Source of the DNA: Planctomycetaceae bacterium UBA4732
Lineage (GTDB): Bacteria; Planctomycetota; Planctomycetia; Gemmatales; Gemmataceae
Reading direction: 5' to 3'
Length of the DNA: 9,267 nt
NCBI GenBank assembly: GCA_002404095.1
Contig: DHJA01000299.1
Span: 7,554-16,820, forward strand
Part shown: piece after piece, positions 1 through 5,952 of the stretch
Layout: each line of letters opens with the position of its first letter
Numbering within the stretch: the stretch's first letter is position 1
Made by a program: the position numbers and the translations under genes
Notes under the pieces: model-generated
Seen by the model: only the letters and a program-made list of their open reading frames with translations
Database searches by the model: none
What the model was told of the DNA's origin: nothing

Positions 1-24
1 CAGCCGTGATTGACCAACGACTCT

Positions 25-50
25 AGGCCGCCTTACGCGGCCTTCTTTTT
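25..50 (+). terminator. Possible intrinsic terminator of an off-window plus-strand gene
   Basis: A 7-bp stem (AGGCCGC at 25-31, GCGGCCT at 37-43) with a 5-nt loop is followed on the plus strand by a T-rich run (TTCTTTTT, 43-50). It would suit a gene entering from the left and converging on the minus-strand gene at 33-449, whose stop codon lies in the loop. The caveat is that the T-run is also the complement of the lysine codons ending that gene, so coding alone could explain it. Confidence 0.4.
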
Positions 51-449
51 ATGGTGCGGGGCGTGGAACTTTACTTCCACCGCCGCGTCGTCCTTGGCCA
101 CAATCGAAACGTGGTCGCCCATTTTCAACTGGTCGAACGTGGCCGCGGTCGTCTCCAGCGAACCCTTCTCACCTTTGGCGGCGCCCGGCTTATGGGACAC
201 CTTGGTGAATGTGGTCGTGCCCGTCGTTACTTTGAAAGTCCGTTCCACGACTGGGGTTTCCACGCTGGTCTTCTTGTGCTTCTTGCCGCCGGTCTTGACG
301 GTGATCGTGCCGCCGTCCTTATCAATGCTCATCACGACGCCATGAATGCCGTGGTCCTTCTTGCCGCCTGCCTTGGCCTGCACGGAAGAAGCCGACGCGA
401 TCAACGCCAGCACGCCAGCCGCCACTGCCAAAACATGAATCCGAAGCAT
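33..449 (-). CDS. Small secreted lysine-rich protein of unknown function (paralogue 1)
   Basis: A 138-aa protein with a clear Sec signal peptide (residues 1 to about 25, hydrophobic core LAVAAGVLALIA, probable cleavage after VQA). The mature part is rich in Lys, Thr and Val and reads as a small all-beta domain: a HGVV-SIDKD strand near the N-terminus, TFKVTTGTTTFTKV in the middle, and FDQLKMGDHVSIVA followed by VEVKFH near the C-terminus, ending in a basic tail (HHKKKAA). The 'G-V-x-S-I ... F-x-x-L-x-x-G-D-x-V' pattern recalls small beta-barrel domains such as DUF5666, but I cannot confirm membership. It is a tandem paralogue of the gene at 580-990, with the same order of motifs and nearly the same length. 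The ATG is preceded by AAGGAA about 9 nt upstream. Expected in the periplasm or outside the cell. The gene is well supported; the function is unknown. Confidence 0.8.
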   Translation of the reverse strand: MLRIHVLAVAAGVLALIASASSVQAKAGGKKDHGIHGVVMSIDKDGGTITVKTGGKKHKKTSVETPVVERTFKVTTGTTTFTKVSHKPGAAKGEKGSLETTAATFDQLKMGDHVSIVAKDDAAVEVKFHAPHHKKKAA

Positions 450-482
450 GGAGGGTTCCTTTCGGTAAGTAGTATAAACCAG

Positions 483-532
483 AAGCGAGCGGCGGGGTTT
501 ATCCCTGGTGGGACAAGCCCGGCGGCTCGCTT
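483..532. repeat. Imperfect inverted repeat between the two paralogues
   Basis: Arms at 483-497 and 518-532 match at 13 of 15 positions when one is reverse-complemented (both begin AAGCGAGC), with a 20-nt loop. It lies 48 bp past the stop of the gene at 580-990 and 34 bp before the start of the gene at 33-449. It could act as a transcription attenuator between them or simply be one of the dispersed intergenic palindromes seen across this window. There is no strong T-tract on either side. Confidence 0.6.
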
Positions 533-579
533 TCTCTTAGTCGCTCTCAACAGCCTGAAGAATCAGGTCGGCGCTCCGA

Positions 580-990
580 TTAGGCGGGCTTCTTCTTGGC
601 GGGAGTGTGGAACTTCACACTCTTAGCAGTCTTACCCTTACTGTCGGCCACTACCGCCACGACGTCGCCGTCTTTCAGGTCGGCGAACTTAGCGGGCGTC
701 GATTCTTCGGTGGCTTTCTCGCCCGCTTCGGCCTTCTTGTGGGACACCTTGAAGAACACGGTCCCCTCCGTCCCCTCCGTCACGGTGAACGTCTTTTCCT
801 CGGGCGACGCGGTCTCGCCTTTTTTAGCGTGGAGCGTGACCGTGAACGCGTCCTTCGCGATCGATTTGACGACGCCATGAACGGCGCCGCTGTCGCTCTT
901 CTTGGGTTCATCCGCGGCGCGCGCGGAAGAAGCCGCCACGGCCAACGCCATTACCAACGCCGCGACGCTCAGTGTACGAATCCGACTCAT
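580..990 (-). CDS. Small secreted lysine-rich protein of unknown function (paralogue 2)
   Basis: A 136-aa protein from the ATG at 988-990. A TTG two codons further upstream is in frame but lies between the ribosome binding site and the ATG, so I reject it. Signal peptide residues 1-25 (core LSVAALVMALAVAA, probable cleavage after ARA). The mature domain repeats the motif order of the gene at 33-449: HGVVKSIAKD, TFTVTEGTEG, FFKVSHK, FADLKDGDVVAVVA, SVKFH, then a basic tail (AKKKPA). It is more acidic than its paralogue in the N-terminal half of the mature region (DEPKKSDSG). A 9-bp unit (TCCCCTCCG) is repeated in tandem at 762-779 and encodes the TEG-TEG stretch, so local slippage may have altered this loop. 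Unknown function; the tandem arrangement points to gene duplication, and export to the periplasm or envelope is inferred. Confidence 0.82.
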   Translation of the reverse strand: MSRIRTLSVAALVMALAVAASSARAADEPKKSDSGAVHGVVKSIAKDAFTVTLHAKKGETASPEEKTFTVTEGTEGTVFFKVSHKKAEAGEKATEESTPAKFADLKDGDVVAVVADSKGKTAKSVKFHTPAKKKPA

Positions 991-996
991 AACCAA

Positions 997-1003
997 CTCC
1001 CTC
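997..1003 (-). promoter_or_regulatory. Ribosome binding site fixing the start of the gene at 580-990
   Basis: GAGGGAG on the minus strand, 6 nt before the ATG at 988-990. The alternative TTG at 994-996 would leave no spacer, which decides the start in favour of the ATG. Confidence 0.7.
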
Positions 1004-1094
1004 AGTAACCTGTGTGTAGAAACAAATGGTGCGACAGGTGTTAAACCCCGGTCGGCAAGAAATGTTCCGCGGCGGAGGGAGGGTTTTCTTGAAA

Positions 1095-1154
1095 GTGGCC
1101 CACTCGCTCCGCGAGTGGGTTAGGCTAAACCCACTCGCGGAGCGAGTGGGCCAC
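1095..1154. repeat. Perfect 27-bp inverted repeat made of two 9-bp mini-hairpins (REP-like)
   Basis: Arms 1095-1121 and 1128-1154 are exact reverse complements separated by 6 nt. Each arm is also a hairpin by itself: stem CCCACTCGC with loop TCC and its complement at 1099-1119, and the same stem with loop GGA at 1130-1150. It lies in the divergent region between the secreted paralogue and der. The same architecture recurs at 5953-6038 with a different stem sequence. The arrangement of inverted pairs resembles REP/BIME elements; the family assignment is my inference. Confidence 0.85.
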
Positions 1155-1185
1155 ATTAAATCCCACCGCCTTGCGCCGCATTCGG

Positions 1186-1191
1186 TACAAT
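1186..1191 (+). promoter_or_regulatory. Possible -10 element of der
   Basis: TACAAT differs from the consensus TATAAT at one position and lies about 50 nt before the der start, just downstream of the palindrome pair. I see no good -35 hexamer at 16-18 nt upstream, so support is limited. Confidence 0.35.
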
Positions 1192-1226
1192 GGAAAAAGG
1201 CGCCCGCCCGGCGTACAAGATGCAAT

Positions 1227-1232
1227 AGGGAG
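1227..1232 (+). promoter_or_regulatory. Ribosome binding site fixing the GTG start of der
   Basis: AGGGAG lies 9 nt before the GTG at 1242. The frame stays open further upstream to 1026, but that extension translates the palindrome and is not Der-like, so this site and the family N-terminus together set the start. Confidence 0.65.
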
Positions 1233-1241
1233 TATCGGCTC

Positions 1242-2744
1242 GTGGCTGTACCTGTCGTGGCGATCGTCGGCCGTCCCAACGTCGGCAAATCGTCGCTTTT
1301 CAACTGGCTGGCCGGACGGCGCATCGCCATCGTCGAGCCGACCGCCGGCGTGACGCGCGACCGCGTTTCCACGCTCATTAAGATCGACGAACGCTTCATT
1401 GAGTTGGTGGACACCGGCGGCATGGGCCATACCGACGTGGACAATCTCACCGAGCACGTCGAACGTCAAATCGACACGGCCATCGACCTCGCCCACGTCC
1501 TGCTGTTCGTCGTGGACGGCCAGGCCGGCGTCAATCCGTTGGACGAGGAGGTCGCCCGCCGGCTGCGCTACGTCAACAAACCCATTGTGTGCGTGGCCAA
1601 CAAGTGCGACGCGCCGCAAATGGACCAATTGACCTCCGAGTTTTACAAATTCGGACGCGGCAAGCTGGTCTGCGTCAGCGCTTTGCAGAACCGCAACCGC
1701 GACGAGCTTCTCGACCTCGTGGCCGAACGGCTGCCGGCGCCGGAAGCGCTGGAGGCGGCGCCGAAAGATTCGGCCCTCAAGTTGGCCATCGTCGGCCGGC
1801 GCAACACCGGCAAAAGCACCTTCATCAACAGCCTGGCCGAGAGCGAGCGAATGATCGTCAGCGAAGTGCCCGGTACGACGCGCGACAGCGTGGACGTGCG
1901 CTTCGAGCGCGACGGCCTGACGTTCACGGCCATCGACACGGCTGGCGTGCGCAAGGCGCGCAGCCTCGCCAATGCCATCGAGTTTTACAGCGCCGCCCGC
2001 GCCGAGCGCTCGATCCGGCGGGCCGACGTGGTGCTGCTCTTCCTCGACCCGCAAGTGCGCATCAGCAAGGTAGACAAACAGTTGGCGGACTACGTTTTGG
2101 AACAGCACAAGCCGGCGATTTTCGTCGTCAACAAGTGGGATTTGATGCTGCCCATGCGTACCGGCCGCATGGCGCAGTACATTCGCCAGACGTTCCCGAA
2201 CCTGGACTTCCCGCCGATCGCGTTCATCACGGCCACGGCGGGTAAGAACGTCCACGCCGCGCTCAACCTGGCGCAGAACCTGCATAAACAGGCCAACCAT
2301 CGCGTGACGACCGGCGAGTTGAACCGTGTGCTGCGTCAGGCGCTGGAAGCGGCGCCGCCGCCGTTGCGGCAGAACCGCCGGCCCAAGATCTATTACGGCT
2401 CGCAAGTGTCTTCCAATCCGCCGCTGATCGTGTTGTTCACCAACGGGCCGGAACTGTTCGACAATACCTACCAGCGCTATCTCATTAAGACGTTCCGCGA
2501 CCAGTTAGGCTTTTCGGATGTGCCGATCAAGCTATATCTGCGGAAGCGCGTCCGCGAGGACCAACAGCCGTTCCCGGAAAAGAAGGACGATAAGCCGATC
2601 CGGGGCACAGGCCGCAACGGCAAGCAGCTGGCGCGTAAGCCGAAGGTGGACGTATCGAAGCTGCCGTTCAAGACGAAGGTCACGGACGAAGAGACGCGGC
2701 GCGACGGCAATCCCTACGAGTCGGAGTTATGGACGGATTTGTGA
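1242..2744 (+). CDS. der: Ribosome biogenesis GTPase Der (EngA)
   Basis: A 500-aa double GTPase of the TrmE-Era-EngA-Septin-like class, needed for maturation of the 50S ribosomal subunit. First G domain: P-loop GRPNVGKS at residues 10-17, DTGG at 57-60, NKCD at 120-123, SAL at 146-148. Second G domain: P-loop GRRNTGKS at 185-192, GTTRD at 211-215, DTAG at 232-235, NKWD at 297-300. A KH-like domain follows (about 354-435), ending near LYLRKR, and then a basic, charged C-terminal tail of about 65 residues. The start is a GTG giving MAVPVVAIVGRPNVGKS, which matches the usual Der N-terminus; the longer open frame upstream covers a palindrome and is not coding. The second P-loop has R and T where most Der proteins have P and V, but G, K and S are intact, so GTP binding should be kept. 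The length is slightly above the family norm because of the tail. The gene stands alone on this strand, with a secreted-protein gene divergent from it and a DUF1573 gene convergent. Confidence 0.97.
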   Translation: MAVPVVAIVGRPNVGKSSLFNWLAGRRIAIVEPTAGVTRDRVSTLIKIDERFIELVDTGGMGHTDVDNLTEHVERQIDTAIDLAHVLLFVVDGQAGVNPLDEEVARRLRYVNKPIVCVANKCDAPQMDQLTSEFYKFGRGKLVCVSALQNRNRDELLDLVAERLPAPEALEAAPKDSALKLAIVGRRNTGKSTFINSLAESERMIVSEVPGTTRDSVDVRFERDGLTFTAIDTAGVRKARSLANAIEFYSAARAERSIRRADVVLLFLDPQVRISKVDKQLADYVLEQHKPAIFVVNKWDLMLPMRTGRMAQYIRQTFPNLDFPPIAFITATAGKNVHAALNLAQNLHKQANHRVTTGELNRVLRQALEAAPPPLRQNRRPKIYYGSQVSSNPPLIVLFTNGPELFDNTYQRYLIKTFRDQLGFSDVPIKLYLRKRVREDQQPFPEKKDDKPIRGTGRNGKQLARKPKVDVSKLPFKTKVTDEETRRDGNPYESELWTDL

Positions 2745-2790
2745 CGCAAATGACCCCGTTTAGCCGCAATACCGTTTGACGAAGCCTAAA

Positions 2791-2847
2791 TCACAGCCCC
2801 CTGATAGTTTGTGTTTATCACGAACAAAAGTATCAGGGAGGCTGTGA
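2791..2847. repeat. Long nested stem-loop after der
   Basis: Outer arms TCACAGCC-CCCTGATA (2791-2806) and 2831-2847 pair over 16 bp with a single bulged base. Inside them GTTTGTG (2807-2813) can pair with CACGAAC (2819-2825) at 6 of 7 positions, giving an almost continuous hairpin of about 57 nt. It starts 46 nt after the der stop. It may act as a terminator or RNA 3' end, although no T-tract follows it, or it may be a miniature palindromic element. It is less GC-rich than the other palindromes here. Confidence 0.65.
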
Positions 2848-2873
2848 ACCGGAGATGAATAGATGGGATAAAC

Positions 2874-2937
2874 CTACTAACCCGAAGCGCGAGCGATGAA
2901 TTCGGTCGAATCCCTCGCCCGCGCTTCGGGTTAGTAG
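2874..2937. repeat. 23-bp near-perfect inverted repeat in a convergent intergenic region
   Basis: Arms 2874-2896 and 2915-2937 match at 22 of 23 positions after reverse complementing (CTACTAACCCGAAGCGCG is common to both), with an 18-nt spacer. It lies between the convergent 3' ends of der and the DUF1573 gene, 14 bp from the stop codon of the latter, so it could serve as a bidirectional terminator or RNA stabiliser. The six A residues at 2942-2947 lie on the wrong side to form a U-tract for the minus-strand transcript, and none follows on the plus strand. A dispersed palindrome is the alternative. Confidence 0.75.
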
Positions 2938-2951
2938 TTCAGAAAAAACCG

Positions 2952-3932
2952 TTACTGCGGCGTAACCTGCGCGCTCACCACGAACTCGACCGTGTTGTCC
3001 TCCGCCAAATCCGTCTCGACGCGGAGACTGCGATTCACGTCGCCGGCTTTGCCCGGTTTCAGCTTCACCGTCAACACGTGGACCGCCTTGCTGTCGGTCG
3101 TATTGTCATGCACGGACAATTGGCCGTCGGCGCCCTTCACGGCGATGATCTTGAACGGCTTGGCGCCGCGGATGATGACGCGGCGTTCGCTCTCGCCGTT
3201 GACGGCCACCTGCCCCAGCTCCACCGCGTCGGGACTCACGCTCAGCCCCGATTCGACGTCCATCGTCAGCGGCACGCGAATCTGCGGATACTCCGGGTTG
3301 TTCGTCTTGACCCAAACGTCCGTGTACCATTTCCCGATGGGCACGTCCTCGCGCAGCTTGGCGGTCAGTTCGTAGGCCGGTTGACCGTCCGCGCCCTTGA
3401 CCTCCTTGATGGACGTCCGCACATAGTTGCTTTCGCTCTTCACTTCGGTGATCTTGGTCTGGCTCCCGTAGAACGTGATGGTGTTGGAGAGTGACGGCGA
3501 ACTGGCCCTCTTCACTTCACCGAAGGCCAGCCCGTCGGGCGAGACGCTGAAGTCGTTGCGCGCGTTGGCCTGCACCCAGAGGCGTACTTCCTCAAAGGTG
3601 GGCCGGTCGAACTGCACGAAAATGGTCACGCTCTTGACGCCGATGAAGCGCGACGTGTCCATCCGTGCCACGATGGCCGTTTCCTCGCCGGGGTTGAGAA
3701 GGGGTTTCACGACGGAGGCGCTGGTGCATCCGCAGGAAACGCGGACGCTTGAGATGTTGACGGGCTGCTTGGTGTTGTTGACGACGCGGAAGGCGTGCGT
3801 CTGCACGGGGCCGCGGGCCACCGAGCCAAAATCCTTGGACAGCTCATCGAACATCGAATCGGCCCAGGTGGCGGCCGCGGCCGGAGCCGAGGCGACCAAC
3901 CCTGCCAGCATCACAAAACAGTACCGAGACAT
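2952..3932 (-). CDS. Secreted DUF1573 protein with three Ig-like repeats
   Basis: A 326-aa exported protein. Signal peptide residues 1 to about 21 (SRYCFVMLAGLVASAPAAAA). The first repeat (about 32-120) is a clear DUF1573 domain: DFGSV at 34-38, then HAFRVVNNT, then the hallmark SCGCT at 66-70, NPGEE at 80-84, and a closing strand pattern typical of ASH/Ig-like beta sandwiches. Two further repeats begin with the related FGEV (137-140) and LGQV (239-242) and lack the cysteine motif. DUF1573 proteins are common in secreted or surface proteins of planctomycetes and Bacteroidetes; their biochemical role is not settled, so I assign none beyond a probable extracytoplasmic structural or binding domain. 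The two cysteines (C67 and C69) could bind metal or form a disulfide. The ribosome binding site is weak (AGG about 13 nt upstream). A probable promoter lies at 4019-4048, so it is likely transcribed separately from comF. Confidence 0.9.
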   Translation of the reverse strand: MSRYCFVMLAGLVASAPAAAATWADSMFDELSKDFGSVARGPVQTHAFRVVNNTKQPVNISSVRVSCGCTSASVVKPLLNPGEETAIVARMDTSRFIGVKSVTIFVQFDRPTFEEVRLWVQANARNDFSVSPDGLAFGEVKRASSPSLSNTITFYGSQTKITEVKSESNYVRTSIKEVKGADGQPAYELTAKLREDVPIGKWYTDVWVKTNNPEYPQIRVPLTMDVESGLSVSPDAVELGQVAVNGESERRVIIRGAKPFKIIAVKGADGQLSVHDNTTDSKAVHVLTVKLKPGKAGDVNRSLRVETDLAEDNTVEFVVSAQVTPQ

Positions 3933-4018
3933 GGCGGCTCTTACCTGCTGCTCGACCCGGGGTCCGCGTTGGCGCCCAGCGCCACGGATAGGGGAACGGA
4001 CCCGTTTGGGTCACTACC

Positions 4019-4048
4019 AGTATCTCACCTGCGAGGGGGGTCTGTCAA
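4019..4048 (-). promoter_or_regulatory. Probable sigma70-type promoter for the DUF1573 gene
   Basis: On the minus strand a perfect TTGACA (-35, at 4043-4048) is followed after 18 nt by GATACT (-10, at 4019-4024, 4 of 6 consensus positions). It would start transcription near 4012, leaving an untranslated leader of about 80 nt. This leader includes a small 5-bp hairpin (GACCC/GGGTC, 3999-4012). This is the best promoter match in the window; the -10 and spacer are not ideal. The rest of 3933-4181 holds no gene that I can support. Confidence 0.5.
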
Positions 4049-4181
4049 AGGAATGAATCATGAAAGTTCCTCGGCCGCGCGGGGCCGAATGGCTCATTGG
4101 CGTAACCGTTCGGATTCGCCCAGGCGTGTCGGAAGCATTTTTCCTATTTAGCGCAGCTTCGCGCTTATCCGCGCGGCCATT

Positions 4182-4934
4182 TTACGCCCCGTGCGCGCGA
4201 GCCAGCACGGCAACCACAACGCGCCCCGTCCCGGCCGTGCGTAGGGCGTGGGCCGCTTCCGACGCGGTGGCGCCCGTCGTCATCACGTCATCCACGAGCA
4301 GAACGGTTCGGCCCGCGAGCGGCCGCGAGGCGGCGAACGCGCCGCGCACGTTCTCGCGCCGGCCGGCGAAGGTTTGTGAAGTTTGCATCGGCGTCGCCCG
4401 CGTCCGGCGCAGCCACGACGGCCGGCACGGCAGCCGCAGCCGGGCCGCCAGACCATGCGCGACCGCTTCGCTTTGGTTGTAGCCGCGTTGCCATCGGCGC
4501 CGCCAATGCAACGGCACCGGAACAACGGCATCGACCCCCAGCGCGCGGAACGCCGGTTCGGCGTGATCGGCCCACAGTTCGCCGAACAACTCGGCCATTC
4601 CCTCGCCCGAATGATTTTTCAGGCGCAACACTGCTTCGCGCAATAGGCCGTCGTAGGGGCCGAGGCGCACAGCGGCGTCGAACCCAAACGCCTCCTCCCG
4701 GCAATGGGTACAGCGGCCGTCGATCACGGCGAACGGTCCAACCGTGGCGGCGCAGCGCGGACATGCGGGAGAGGAATCATCGACAAAAGCGCCCCGGCAG
4801 GCGTCACAGAAAGGTCCGTTGGCCGTCAGAGAACGGCCGCAGAAATGGCAGCACGCCGGATAAAGCAGGTGTAGCAAGCCGCGACCGAGTTGGCGGCTTG
4901 TTTCGGCGCAGTGGTGAAGCCAGGATGGGGGCAT
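4182..4934 (-). CDS. comF: ComF family phosphoribosyltransferase-fold protein
   Basis: A 250-aa protein with the full ComF architecture. The N-terminal zinc-finger region has paired cysteines (C28/C29/C32 with C43/C46, then C58/C61 with C75/C78). The FDAAVRLGPYDG segment and a conserved RLKNHSGEGMAELF stretch (104-117) follow. The C-terminal type I PRTase domain contains VVPVPLHWRRRWQRGYNQSE (137-156) and the PRPP-binding loop VLLVDDVMTTGAT (211-223). ComF proteins assist DNA uptake in naturally competent bacteria, but orthologues are widespread in species not known to be competent, so the role here is uncertain. The ribosome binding site GGAGG lies 5 nt before the ATG (4940-4944), and its upstream half falls in the 39-bp inverted repeat at 4942-5025. 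The gene is co-directional with the membrane protein gene upstream of it, separated by 84 bp that are almost wholly hairpin. No other competence gene is in the window. Confidence 0.92.
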   Translation of the reverse strand: MPPSWLHHCAETSRQLGRGLLHLLYPACCHFCGRSLTANGPFCDACRGAFVDDSSPACPRCAATVGPFAVIDGRCTHCREEAFGFDAAVRLGPYDGLLREAVLRLKNHSGEGMAELFGELWADHAEPAFRALGVDAVVPVPLHWRRRWQRGYNQSEAVAHGLAARLRLPCRPSWLRRTRATPMQTSQTFAGRRENVRGAFAASRPLAGRTVLLVDDVMTTGATASEAAHALRTAGTGRVVVAVLARAHGA

Positions 4935-4941
4935 GAACGCC

Positions 4942-5025
4942 TCCGTAAGATTGTTTAGCCGCGACCCGAAGGGAAGCGCTCTCGCAAGCGCTTCCCTTCG
5001 GGTCGCGGCTAAACAATCTTACGGA
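4942..5025. repeat. Perfect 39-bp inverted repeat (6-nt loop) joining two genes
   Basis: Arms 4942-4980 and 4987-5025 are exact reverse complements across all 39 positions, with loop CTCGCA at 4981-4986. Read on the minus strand, the 5' arm takes in the last codon and TAA stop (5019-5021) of the membrane protein gene, and the 3' arm ends inside the GGAGG ribosome binding site of comF (4940-4944). In RNA it would be an exceptionally stable hairpin. It carries GCCGCGACCCGAAGGG, a style of GC-rich motif also seen in the other palindromes of this window. Confidence 0.95.
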
Positions 5026-5867
5026 ACGCGATAACCAAGCGGCGACCGGAGTACGGCCAGATTGCCGTGGATGCAAGCGCAGGTGCTGACAATGAGTACC
5101 AGATACCAGACGCCGGAGATCGCCCATCCACCGCCCAGGAAAAGCAAGAGCATCGGGTCGGCAACGAAGGCGTCGGGCCATACGAGAAATCCCACCAGGC
5201 CAGCGAATAGTACGCCGGCGAATATCAAGTATATCTCCGCAAGGCGGGCGCGGAAGCTGTCGTTGAAGGACAGCGCGACGCTACGGAGAAAAAGGATGAA
5301 AAACACTTGGCTGAGCAGGCCGATTACGGCGCTGGCAATTTTCATGGGCAATGCGGAACTCCCGGCTTTCCTTCCCTCGGCGACCGCTTCTCGGAAGGTC
5401 AACGAGGCGCCCGCTTTGTCCTTCAGCCGCATGGACGGCGCCGGAGCATTGAGGCCGACCAATGAGGCCGTCGTGCCCATAGCCGGCCCGGCCACGATAC
5501 AGAGGAGGGTGGCGAACATCCACCACTTGGCGCCGCACTGCTCCGGCGCGTTCCGCAGGCAACGCCATTGACTTCGGATGATGAGGCCGTAGCCGGCGAG
5601 GACCAACAGGCCAAGCACAATCCCGCCCACGAGGAATAGCGCGAAGGAGCCGCCCGCCCCGTCATGGGTACGCGCGAGAACCAGCTGCGAAACCGATACA
5701 ACCACCAGGATCGCCGCGACAATCACGGAACCAAAGATTAGAACGTAGCCGGCCAGGATGCCGTACAACCCCTTGCACACTTCGCTCCAGCCGGCGGTGT
5801 TGACTGGTTCGACGTGATGTTGCGCGGCGTCAACCGGAACCAACAGATCATGCGTTGTCAGGTGCAT
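5019..5867 (-). CDS. Six-helix integral membrane protein of unknown function
   Basis: A 282-aa protein that I do not recognise. Hydrophobic segments suggest six transmembrane helices at roughly 34-63, 75-97, 115-138, 173-195, 211-229 and 239-263. The N-terminus (about 30 residues, with His and Asp/Glu) and C-terminus are short and polar. A loop of about 35 residues between helices 3 and 4 (RLKDKAGASLTFREAVAEGRKAG) is charged and looks amphipathic. Short positive stretches (RSQWRCLRN after helix 2, FRARLAE before helix 5) are the kind that face the cytoplasm. There is no obvious catalytic motif or transporter signature. The start is supported by GAGGGG 7 nt before the ATG (5875-5880). A TATAGT (-10-like) occurs on the minus strand at 5915-5920, with no convincing -35. 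It lies upstream of comF on the same strand and may be co-transcribed with it through the 39-bp hairpin. Confidence 0.8.
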   Translation of the reverse strand: MHLTTHDLLVPVDAAQHHVEPVNTAGWSEVCKGLYGILAGYVLIFGSVIVAAILVVVSVSQLVLARTHDGAGGSFALFLVGGIVLGLLVLAGYGLIIRSQWRCLRNAPEQCGAKWWMFATLLCIVAGPAMGTTASLVGLNAPAPSMRLKDKAGASLTFREAVAEGRKAGSSALPMKIASAVIGLLSQVFFILFLRSVALSFNDSFRARLAEIYLIFAGVLFAGLVGFLVWPDAFVADPMLLLFLGGGWAISGVWYLVLIVSTCACIHGNLAVLRSPLGYRVP

Positions 5868-5952
5868 GGCGAAACCCCTCGATACGGATTGGCGCCGGAA
5901 CGCCGGCTGAAGAGACTATAGCTTACGACGGGCCGTGAGGCGGCGGATGGTG

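Noticed and set aside
51..626. A plus-strand open frame across the first secreted paralogue and the following gap
   Set aside because: It has no recognisable features, spans the palindrome at 483-532, and opposes two signal-peptide proteins that match each other.
1026..1241. A 72-codon upstream extension of the Der reading frame
   Set aside because: It translates the 27-bp palindrome, does not resemble any Der N-terminus, and the GTG at 1242 has its own ribosome binding site and gives the expected MAVPVVAIVGRPNVGKS.
1125..2405. A 426-codon open frame antisense to der
   Set aside because: It is the shadow of a GC-rich gene: its translation is low-complexity and rich in Arg, Val, His and Ala, while the opposite strand encodes an unmistakable Der.
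483..2937. A CRISPR array or IS element as explanation of the repeats
   Set aside because: The repeats are single inverted pairs of different sequence, not direct repeats with regular spacers, and no transposase frame is associated.
3999..4012. GACCC/GGGTC palindrome in the DUF1573 leader as an operator
   Set aside because: Five base pairs are too few to stand out in GC-rich DNA; noted only as part of the leader.
4150..4165. Small hairpin (AGCGC/GCGCT) after comF as a terminator
   Set aside because: The stem is only 5 bp, and on the comF strand it is followed by A-rich sequence, not a T-tract.
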